Below the pieces are notes generated by a model. That model worked only from the letters and a program-made list of their open reading frames with translations, did not search any database and was not told the DNA's origin. The translations under genes and the position numbers were made by a program. Of a DNA stretch of 15,233 nucleotides, positions 1 to 6,513 are shown in pieces (the first letter of the stretch is position 1; each line of letters opens with the position of its first letter). This DNA is from Moraxellaceae bacterium (lineage in GTDB: Bacteria > Pseudomonadota > Gammaproteobacteria > Pseudomonadales > Ketobacteraceae). The DNA is taken from NCBI GenBank assembly GCA_002402125.1, contig NVVG01000002.1, forward strand, positions 81,005 to 96,237, written 5' to 3'.

Positions 1-2214
1 GTATGGCGGGGAGAGATTTGTAATCGTGCTAAGGGTGGGCATGAATATTGGGTTGATACTACCATTGCGCCTTTTTTGGATGAAGCTGGAAAACCCCGCA
101 GTTATATCGCTATCCGTACCGATATAACCATCATTAAACAAGCCGAACAATCGATGAAATTAGCAAAGATAGCGGCGGAGGAAGCTGCTCTCGTCAAAAG
201 TGATTTTCTCGCTAGCATGAGTCATGAGATTCGCACTCCCATGAATGGTGTGCTGGGAATGCTAGGGTTGCTAGAAAAAAGCCAATTAGGAAAAACCCAG
301 CGTCGACAGGTTGCCTTAGCGCAAAATAGTGCCGGATCATTGTTGAGCATTATTAATGACATATTGGATTTTTCCAAAATTGAAGCCGGTAAAATGGAAT
401 TGGAAAAAGTAGATTTCAACTTGTGCCGACTACTGGGAGATTTTTCTGAAGCGATGGCGTTGCGTGCAGCTGACAAAGATCTGGAGTTGATTGTTGATAC
501 CCATAACGTAGAACATTCTATGGTGGTGGGTGACCCAAGCCGATTGCGTCAAATACTCGCTAACCTTGTGGGCAATGCGATAAAGTTTACCGAACAAGGA
601 GAGGTGGTTATTCGGGCTACCTTGCATGACAAAGGTGAATATGGTCTACAGCTATACTGCGCAGTGTGTGACACTGGTATTGGTATTCCCAAGGAAATTC
701 AAAACCGGTTGTTTGAAGCCTTTACTCAGGCAGACTCATCGACCACACGTCGTTATGGGGGTACGGGTTTGGGGTTGTCTATTACCAAGCAGCTATGTGA
801 ATTGATGGGGGGTAGTATTAGTGTAAGCAGTGAGCCGGGAAAGGGTTCATCGTTTGAGTTCAGTGTCGAGCTTTTTCCAAGTCAACAATCGTTTCCATTA
901 CTACCCCAAACGGATATCAGTCAGCTGCATATTCTGGTGGTTGATGATAATGCTACCAACCGTGAGGTGTTGCATACCCAGTTGGTGTTATGGGGGGCGC
1001 AGGTAACAGAGGCACATGATGCAGTACACGCGTTACAGATCTTGCTAGAGAATGTAGAAGACCCCAATGGCAAAGCGATTGATCTTGCCTTGTTGGATAT
1101 GCAGATGCCAGGCATGGACGGGGCGCAACTAGGGCAGCGAATTCGCAGCGATCAACGGTTTAATTCCCTACAGCTAGTGATGATGACCTCAATGGCGCAG
1201 CAAAATGAAACCCAGCATTTTGCGGACCTGGGTTTTCAAGCCTATTTCCCCAAACCGGTGACGACCGATGATTTGATGATGGCGTTATCCGTGGTGGGGG
1301 ACGCCGGCGATGCTTTGCAACAAGCTACGCCGTTAGTGACACAGCAGTATCTGCACAATCTAGAGCAACAAGCTGAAACGAAACCATCATCGACGCTTGA
1401 TAGACTGTGGAGCCAAAATAAACGTATTTTATTGGTGGAAGATAATGCTATTAATCAGGAGGTTGCCAAGGGAATTCTGGAGGACATGGGGTTAGCTGTT
1501 GATGTGGTAGAAAATGGATTGGAAGCCATCCAGGCATTAAGCTCCGCCACCATTGAGGCTCGATACCACGGCGTGTTAATGGATTGCCAGATGCCTGTGA
1601 TGGATGGTTATCAAGCCACAAGGGCGATCAGGGAGGGACAGGCCGGCGCATCCAATCAAACTCTCCCCATAATCGCCATGACTGCGAATGCAATGCAGGG
1701 AGATCGAGAGAAGTGTCTAGCGGTGGGTATGAACGATTACACCAGTAAGCCGGTGGACGCGGACAAGCTAGAAGATGTCCTTGCTCGATGGTTAGGTGAG
1801 GTGGCATCCGCGAATAGCGCAGTGGGTTTAGCTGGAGAGGACGAAGTAAACAGAAAAAAATCACTCGCCGTTTGGGATCAACCCAGCGCACTAAAGCGCG
1901 TGCGCAATCGCCAAGACCGATTACTTAAATTAGTCAGTTTGTTTTTAGAGGATGTTCCGCCTCGGTTGCTTGATCTACGCCAGGCAATTGATGAGGCAGA
2001 CTTTGAGGCGGTGAGTGTCATCGCACACACGATAAAAGGCGTGGCATTAAATTTGAGTGCGGAGCAATTAGCGGATTGTGCCGTTCAGTTGCAGTCAAGC
2101 ACAGATTCCAAGGATGTGGATAAATTGAAGTCGCAACATACTGACATTGAAGCTGCATTCACCGCGCTGACAAGCAAGTTAAGAGAATTTGAGCAGTTAG
2201 CCGCTGGTCAGTAG
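1..2214 (+). CDS. Hybrid sensor histidine kinase, 5'-truncated (PAS-HisKA-HATPase-REC-REC-HPt)
   Basis: The reading frame is open from base 1, and the first 42 residues read as the C-terminal half of a PAS/PAC sensor domain, so the start lies upstream and the ATG at 76 is internal. Using visible residue numbers (737 in all): HisKA contains [10 protein letters not shown] with phospho-acceptor H75. The ATPase domain has an N-box around N192, DTGIGIP near 224 and GGTGLGLS near 253. Receiver 1 (about 310-430) has D366 in [11 protein letters not shown]. Receiver 2 (about 476-595) has D528 in [11 protein letters not shown]. The HPt domain has H676 in AHTIKGVAL. All catalytic and phospho-acceptor residues are present, so a full His-Asp-His relay of the BarA/TorS type is possible. 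The product is probably cytoplasmic-facing at the membrane, but the N-terminal part is not visible. The output regulator and signal are unknown. It ends in TAG and is convergent with the next gene, so it is probably not co-transcribed with the che genes. Confidence 0.95.
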   Translation, partial: VWRGEICNRAKGGHEYWVDTTIAPFLDEAGKPRSYIAIRTDITIIKQAEQSMKLAKIAAEEAALVKSDFLASMSHEIRTPMNGVLGMLGLLEKSQLGKTQRRQVALAQNSAGSLLSIINDILDFSKIEAGKMELEKVDFNLCRLLGDFSEAMALRAADKDLELIVDTHNVEHSMVVGDPSRLRQILANLVGNAIKFTEQGEVVIRATLHDKGEYGLQLYCAVCDTGIGIPKEIQNRLFEAFTQADSSTTRRYGGTGLGLSITKQLCELMGGSISVSSEPGKGSSFEFSVELFPSQQSFPLLPQTDISQLHILVVDDNATNREVLHTQLVLWGAQVTEAHDAVHALQILLENVEDPNGKAIDLALLDMQMPGMDGAQLGQRIRSDQRFNSLQLVMMTSMAQQNETQHFADLGFQAYFPKPVTTDDLMMALSVVGDAGDALQQATPLVTQQYLHNLEQQAETKPSSTLDRLWSQNKRILLVEDNAINQEVAKGILEDMGLAVDVVENGLEAIQALSSATIEARYHGVLMDCQMPVMDGYQATRAIREGQAGASNQTLPIIAMTANAMQGDREKCLAVGMNDYTSKPVDADKLEDVLARWLGEVASANSAVGLAGEDEVNRKKSLAVWDQPSALKRVRNRQDRLLKLVSLFLEDVPPRLLDLRQAIDEADFEAVSVIAHTIKGVALNLSAEQLADCAVQLQSSTDSKDVDKLKSQHTDIEAAFTALTSKLREFEQLAAGQ

Positions 2215-2257
2215 TCGGTAATAAAATCCATGTCGTGTAATGTAACTATTCGCAATA

Positions 2258-2285
2258 GGTAAATGCCGATTTACCGGTTTGTTTA
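2258..2285 (+). terminator. Hairpin after the hybrid kinase, possible terminator
   Basis: GGTAAAT (2258-2264) and ATTTACC (2269-2275) form a perfect 7-bp stem with a GCCG loop, about 44 bases after the kinase stop. It is followed by GGTTTGTTT, which is only moderately T-rich. Position and geometry fit a Rho-independent terminator for the plus-strand kinase, but the stem is AT-rich and the tail is interrupted. Confidence 0.4.
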
Positions 2286-2345
2286 GCGCAATTTGAACAT
2301 ATAAGAACAGACAATACCCTGTTGTTTTGATAGCATAAATCGTGG

Positions 2346-2370
2346 AAAAAACGATAGAATAATAACTATC
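2346..2370 (-). terminator. Probable terminator of the minus-strand chemoreceptor gene
   Basis: Read on the minus strand just after the receptor stop codon, GATAG (2370-2366), an 8-base loop and CTATC (2357-2353) form a short stem, followed one base later by six T residues (2351-2346). The stem is short (5 bp, possibly 6 with a G-T pair) and AT-rich, so it would be weak, but its position and U-tract fit. Confidence 0.45.
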
Positions 2371-2376
2371 AATTAT

Positions 2377-4068
2377 CTAGGTCTTAAAAAATCCCGCCAT
2401 ACTACGCAGCTCTTCAACTCTGCCATTGATCTGTTCGGCGGTTGCGGCTAATTGTTCCGACGCAGAGGCATTGGATTGTGATGAATGATCAACTGACGTC
2501 ATGGATTGAGCAATCAATATGACACCGTTGGTTTGCTCTTCGGAAGCAATGTTGATTTTTTGCACCAATTCCGCGGTTTTATCCACAGCAGGGACAATTT
2601 CTTCTAGCAATTTCCCCGCGCTTGATGCCGCCTTGGTAGTGATAGTTGCCAAGTCGTCAATCTCTTTTGACGTGGTTTGACAGCGATCTGCCAGCTTGCG
2701 CACCTCTCCGGCAACGACGGCGAAACCTTTGCCCACGTCACCAGCACGGGCCGCTTCGATGGTGGCGTTTAATGCTAATAGATTGGTTTTTCGGGCAATA
2801 TCATCGATGGTATCAATTTTTTTGGTAATGGCGGCAATGGCTGAGATCGTTTTCCTTACCGCCTCACCCCCCTCTCTTGCCTCGGAGGCCGCTTTGCTTG
2901 CCAATTCATCGGTTAGACTGGCACATTCGGCGTTACTGTTAATTGATGCGGTCATTTCTTCTAGAGACGAACTGGTTTTTTCCACACTGATTGCCTGCTC
3001 GCTGGCAGATTGGCTGAGTGAATTTGCAGAGGCTTTAACTTCATTGGATGCGCTCGCCAGTACCTCGATACTCTCACTTATATTAGAAATAACATGATGT
3101 AATTTATCCAGAAAAGTGTTGAGGGCAGTGGCGGTTCTGCCGAGTTCATCGTTGCCAAATTTGGGTAATCGTTGGGTTAGATCTCCCTCTCCAGAACACA
3201 GGTCCTCAACCGCCTTCAACATGGCATTTACTGGGCGAAGAATGGCGCGCCTTAATGCTAGGGTTGAAACAAAACTTATGCCAATGACAACTGCCAACAC
3301 TATCATTGCTACCTGTTGCAATTGAACATTCTCTGCTTTTACCTTAACAGACTCACTTCTAAGATTTTCACTGACATTTTGAACTTTAGCGGATGCTTGT
3401 TCTACCTTGTTGGCGCTGGCAAGGGCTTGCTGTTTTGATTGTTGTAGGACTACGTCGAGTTCTTTTTCTATGTTTAATGCCTGGCTTCTCGCGCTGGCTA
3501 TGATCGAGTTGCCAATTACCCTGTTCTCATCCACGTAGGAATCGACGGCCTCAAACATTTTTTCGTGAAATTCATTGCTTTCCTTGCGCAGATTTTTGGC
3601 GAGCAAAGGTTTGTTGATAGCTAATTTGTCCAATAACAAAAACAACCGTTCTTTGGCGGCTTCCGCCTTGTCTTCGGACTCATTTAACCAGCTAACGGAA
3701 AGGTCAAATAACCAAAATCGTTGATCTGAGAATGCTCTTAAAATATCATTTGCCAATGCTAGTTGTTCGAGTTCACCTTGTTGTGCTTGATTTGAAATAC
3801 GCTGATGTTGAATCATTTCAATCTGATTTTGTGCCAAGGAATTTTGGCCATCAATGACTTTTGTAATGTCGGTAATTGAGAGCACAAGATACACTAAGGA
3901 AAGAGAGGTCACTGTAGCAAGCAATATATTCACCGCGGCAATTTTCTTGGAGAGAGAAATATTTCCAATACTGAAGCGGCCAGGTTCCTTATGTTGAGTT
4001 TTTTCTTTTGCTTGTCGATCGGGATAATCACCGGTAAATATGTTAACCATTTTAGAAAATGCAGTCAT
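2377..4068 (-). CDS. Methyl-accepting chemotaxis protein (transmembrane, HAMP, divergent signalling tip)
   Basis: A 563-residue chemoreceptor. It has a 40-residue hydrophilic N-terminus, TM1 at about 44-66, a helical periplasmic domain of about 185 residues with no family I recognise, TM2 at about 252-273, HAMP at about 275-327, then the long antiparallel signalling coiled coil. The hairpin tip (about 420-465) is clearly MCP-like but differs from the usual sequence: K427 stands where AxQTN normally has Q, T436 replaces Ala in LNAxIEAARAG, and D444 replaces the usual Glu. The protein stops at MAGFFKT with no linker or docking pentapeptide, unlike the two large receptors of the plus-strand operon. 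The start ATG is preceded on its own strand by GGGAGA, 6 bases away. It is transcribed alone, divergent from the che operon and convergent with the kinase. Family assignment is secure; the ligand and the array it joins are unknown. Confidence 0.93.
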   Translation of the reverse strand: MTAFSKMVNIFTGDYPDRQAKEKTQHKEPGRFSIGNISLSKKIAAVNILLATVTSLSLVYLVLSITDITKVIDGQNSLAQNQIEMIQHQRISNQAQQGELEQLALANDILRAFSDQRFWLFDLSVSWLNESEDKAEAAKERLFLLLDKLAINKPLLAKNLRKESNEFHEKMFEAVDSYVDENRVIGNSIIASARSQALNIEKELDVVLQQSKQQALASANKVEQASAKVQNVSENLRSESVKVKAENVQLQQVAMIVLAVVIGISFVSTLALRRAILRPVNAMLKAVEDLCSGEGDLTQRLPKFGNDELGRTATALNTFLDKLHHVISNISESIEVLASASNEVKASANSLSQSASEQAISVEKTSSSLEEMTASINSNAECASLTDELASKAASEAREGGEAVRKTISAIAAITKKIDTIDDIARKTNLLALNATIEAARAGDVGKGFAVVAGEVRKLADRCQTTSKEIDDLATITTKAASSAGKLLEEIVPAVDKTAELVQKINIASEEQTNGVILIAQSMTSVDHSSQSNASASEQLAATAEQINGRVEELRSMAGFFKT

Positions 4069-4267
4069 GCCCTATCTCCCAATGAAAATGTATTTTTAAT
4101 CATCTGTGGATGGTTTATCTATTTGACCGGGCTAGTTACCTTTGTTGACGGCTCAAACAGATATGCACTAAAGATAGAATAAACAGCTATATACAATAAT
4201 TATTCTGAATTACTCATTAGTTCCAGAGTTTGTTGACGAAAAACAATCACTTCGGTTTTCTAAGGCT

Positions 4268-4282
4268 GCCAATTTTTTTGGC
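4268..4282. repeat. Inverted repeat, possible operator
   Basis: GCCAA and TTGGC form a perfect 5-bp dyad around five T residues in the divergent promoter region. It is not followed by a U-tract on either strand, so it is not a terminator. A regulator-binding role is possible, but a dyad this short could be chance. Confidence 0.3.
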
Positions 4283-4361
4283 GATGTTAACAAAAAGATC
4301 TATTTAAAACGCTGGCTGCATTCATGGCTATTAACAGACTACTTGCAATTTGAGTTAATGA

Positions 4362-4395
4362 TTGCATTCGGGTGGTGTTGGTTATATTTTATACT
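4362..4395 (+). promoter_or_regulatory. Weak candidate sigma-70 promoter of the che operon
   Basis: TTGCAT (4362-4367) is followed 15 bases later by TATATT (4383-4388), and a second -10-like hexamer TATACT lies at 4390-4395. The spacing is short for the first pair and too long (22) for the second, so the exact promoter is uncertain. It lies 59 bases before the first operon gene, whose ATG is preceded by AAGG at 4440-4443. Confidence 0.25.
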
Positions 4396-4453
4396 ATAAG
4401 GCGGAATACTCAAGCCTCTTTACTTTCGTTTCGTACTGCAAGGCCACTACAAA

Positions 4454-5674
4454 ATGAAAAATGGTGATGATCGAACGTTTTCTAAAGCAATAGATTATAA
4501 AGGGCTCTTTATGTTGCCTCTGGGGCTCGCCTGCTTTGCTCTGTTACTGTTGCTCTACATTGAACTTAGTACCTACACTATCGCAGCTTCAGCGATATTG
4601 ATTACGCTGGCGGTGGTTGGCTCGTTGTGGCTGAAATCAATACTTGCTAACCAAATTACCGAACTTGTTGAAGATACACTGGCGCAGACGGGCCCCGAAG
4701 AGGGGGCGTTGCAAAATAATGCGATTGAAGATACCTGTTTGACGGCGATTCCCATATGGGCAAACCAACTAATTCTGTGCAACGAATTATCTACGTCAGG
4801 GATTGATATACTGGCGGATCGTTTCTCCGGTATTGTGCAACAGATTGCCGAGATAGAAACCATAACCCAAGGTAGTGGCAGTAATCGATCTCAACAAGAG
4901 GCGATGTTGCAATCCCACAGTAAGACCTTAAACGGTATTACCGACACCCTACGCGCAGCGTTAAGCTCGAAAAAGGAAACGGTTACTCAAATTCGACAGT
5001 TAGAAGAGTTTGTTGAGCCGCTTCAGGGCATGGCAGAGAGGGTGGGTTATATCGCGGACCAAACTAACTTACTGGCACTTAATGCAGCGATAGAGGCGGC
5101 CAGGGCGGGGGAGGCAGGTAGAGGGTTTTCGGTGGTGGCGGATGAGGTGAGAAACTTGGCCAATACCTCCGGTGAAATAAGTACCCAAATCCTCGATAAG
5201 GTTGGTTCAATATCTGACATGGTGACCTCCGTGTTAGGTGCCGCCGAGGTTGCAGAGCAGCGTAAAGGTGAATTTCTTGAGAATGCCGATAAAACCATTA
5301 TTAATGTGCTCGATGATTTTCACACGGATTTGACAGCGCTGATGGAGTCGTCTGAAAAACTCATGTCAGTGAATGACGGTATCCGCCATGAGGTTGATGA
5401 GTCGTTGGTGTCATTGCAGTTTCAGGATCGAGTTAGCCAAATATTATTAAACGTCAAAACCAATTTAGAAAATTTTAGTGAACAGCTAGCGTTGTTACAG
5501 GCTAAAAGATCCATGGGTGAAGAGTTGATTGGCACTGAATTGGACGATTGGTTGGATAAAATGAAAGAGGTGTACACCACCGTCGACGAAAAAAACGCCC
5601 ACAACAGAGTGACGGGCGAGAAAGATGCGGAAACATCCAAAGCAGGCGAAGGTGGCGATGTGATGTTTTTTTGA
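4454..5674 (+). CDS. Short HAMP-less chemoreceptor with a CheZ-like DxxxQ segment
   Basis: A 406-residue membrane-anchored MCP-like protein. Two adjacent transmembrane helices (about 17-37 and 41-62) are joined by only a few residues, so there is no periplasmic sensor, and no HAMP domain follows. The signalling tip is canonical ([20 protein letters not shown], about 200-219, then [15 protein letters not shown]). After the descending helix, residues 321-330 read [10 protein letters not shown] and continue as an amphipathic helix to about 350. This resembles the active-site helix of E. coli CheZ, where FQDLTGQV holds the catalytic D143 and Q147; the matching residues here are D325 and Q329. A hydrophilic linker then leads to the acidic-hydrophobic end GGDVMFF, loosely like the CheY-binding tail of CheZ. 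It is the first gene of the operon, 81 bases before cheY, and no cheZ is visible. Receptor-like identity is firm. Phosphatase function is inferred from motif and context. Confidence 0.9.
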   Translation: MKNGDDRTFSKAIDYKGLFMLPLGLACFALLLLLYIELSTYTIAASAILITLAVVGSLWLKSILANQITELVEDTLAQTGPEEGALQNNAIEDTCLTAIPIWANQLILCNELSTSGIDILADRFSGIVQQIAEIETITQGSGSNRSQQEAMLQSHSKTLNGITDTLRAALSSKKETVTQIRQLEEFVEPLQGMAERVGYIADQTNLLALNAAIEAARAGEAGRGFSVVADEVRNLANTSGEISTQILDKVGSISDMVTSVLGAAEVAEQRKGEFLENADKTIINVLDDFHTDLTALMESSEKLMSVNDGIRHEVDESLVSLQFQDRVSQILLNVKTNLENFSEQLALLQAKRSMGEELIGTELDDWLDKMKEVYTTVDEKNAHNRVTGEKDAETSKAGEGGDVMFF

Positions 5675-5755
5675 TGGAATTGCTAATAAAGAATTTTGAG
5701 AACGTTGGGTGCTCACATGAGTGAAACAATGATTACTTAGAAGGAATTGAGGGCG

Positions 5756-6121
5756 ATGTCAAAAACCATATTAATTGTTGATGATTCAAGTTCTGTTCGT
5801 AGTGTCGTTGGTATTGCATTAAAACGCGCAGGTTATGATGTGATCGAGGGCTGTGATGGCGTGGATGCATTATCAAAAATGACCGGTCAGAAGATTCATC
5901 TCATCGTCAGTGATGTCAATATGCCAAATATGGACGGCATAACCTTTGTAAAAGAAGTAAAAAAGGATCCGCGTTACAAATTCACTCCGGTTTGTATGCT
6001 GACGACCGAAGCCGAAGAATCAAAGATGCTGGAAGGAAAAGCCGCTGGCGCCAAGGCGTGGATTATAAAACCCTTTCAGCCGCCGAAGTTATTGGATGTT
6101 GTTGCGAAGCTGGTGGGTTAA
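5756..6121 (+). CDS. cheY: Single-domain response regulator CheY
   Basis: A 121-residue stand-alone receiver with no output domain. It should be phosphorylated by CheA and relay the signal to the flagellar switch or another target. Key residues are the acidic pair D9/D10, the phosphorylation site D53 in VSDVNMPNMDG, T83 and K105 in IIKPF. These match E. coli D12/D13, D57, T87 and K109 with a constant offset of four. W102 occupies the position of the E. coli switch residue Y106. An in-frame TTG at 5747 could add three residues, but AAGGA at 5741-5745 is almost touching it and lies 10 bases before the ATG at 5756, so the ATG is preferred. It sits between the CheZ-like receptor and the STAS gene. 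Confidence 0.95.
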   Translation: MSKTILIVDDSSSVRSVVGIALKRAGYDVIEGCDGVDALSKMTGQKIHLIVSDVNMPNMDGITFVKEVKKDPRYKFTPVCMLTTEAEESKMLEGKAAGAKAWIIKPFQPPKLLDVVAKLVG

Positions 6122-6162
6122 TGAGGCATGAAAAAATAAGCGTTGGATAACAGGTTAGGACA

Positions 6163-6513
6163 ATGGTCATGGCACTTAATAAAGAATCTGATAGTGATGG
6201 TGGCAGCACGATCGACAGCAATAACGATAAGGGTGACTGTGAATTGACCCTCGCGGAGGAGATGACTATCTATACCATCAGCAACCTCAAACAAGAACTT
6301 TCAAAGAATATGGATAGTTACCAAACCTTGGCGCTCAATCTACAGAACGTGGAAGAGATTGATTCGGCAGGGATTCAACTGTTATTAGCGTTAGATAAAG
6401 AGCTTAGCCAAAAAAACAAATCATTAAAGCTTACTTCGATGAGCGGCGCAGTAAATAAACTTATCGAGAGTTACGGCCTCAGTGATCGTTTTCCCATAGG
6501 AGAAGCCGCATGA
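6163..6513 (+). CDS. STAS-domain protein (anti-sigma-factor-antagonist type) of the che operon
   Basis: A 116-residue small protein with a hydrophilic N-terminus of about 25 residues followed by a STAS fold of the SpoIIAA/RsbV type. The diagnostic segment is VEEIDSAGIQLLLALD (about 63-78), in which S68 aligns with the serine that partner kinases phosphorylate in SpoIIAA-like antagonists. A second ATG at 6169 lies 8 bases after AGGA (6157-6160) and may be the true start. The stop codon overlaps the cheA start as ATGA, which suggests translational coupling. No serine kinase or PP2C phosphatase is in the window. STAS proteins directly before cheA are known in accessory chemosensory operons, but their role there is not one I can state. 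Domain call confident, function open. Confidence 0.85.
   Translation: MVMALNKESDSDGGSTIDSNNDKGDCELTLAEEMTIYTISNLKQELSKNMDSYQTLALNLQNVEEIDSAGIQLLLALDKELSQKNKSLKLTSMSGAVNKLIESYGLSDRFPIGEAA

Larger units (their letters stand above)
4069..4453. promoter_or_regulatory. Divergent intergenic region, promoters of the minus-strand receptor and the che operon
   Basis: This 385-base AT-rich stretch lies between two divergent start codons and should hold promoters for both transcripts. I see no convincing gene in it. Visible elements are a 10-base direct repeat TTTGTTGACG (4141-4150 and 4229-4238), the palindrome AATAATTATT (4195-4204), an inverted repeat GCCAA-T5-TTGGC (4268-4282), and a possible sigma-70 promoter around 4362-4395. 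No good flagellar sigma-28 promoter (TAAA...GCCGATAA) was found by eye on either strand. Confidence 0.6.

Noticed and set aside
2696..3097. 133-codon open frame on the plus strand opposite the minus-strand receptor
   Set aside because: It is antisense to the conserved signalling domain, has no recognisable domain, and is the expected shadow of an Ala/Glu-rich coiled coil.
4069..4453. Flagellar sigma-28 promoter for the che genes
   Set aside because: The best piece on the minus strand (GCCGTCAA) matches six of eight -10 positions but has no matching -35 at the right distance.
5747..5755. TTG start giving cheY three extra N-terminal residues
   Set aside because: The AAGGA at 5741-5745 is only one base from the TTG but well placed for the ATG at 5756, and CheY proteins typically begin just before the first beta strand.
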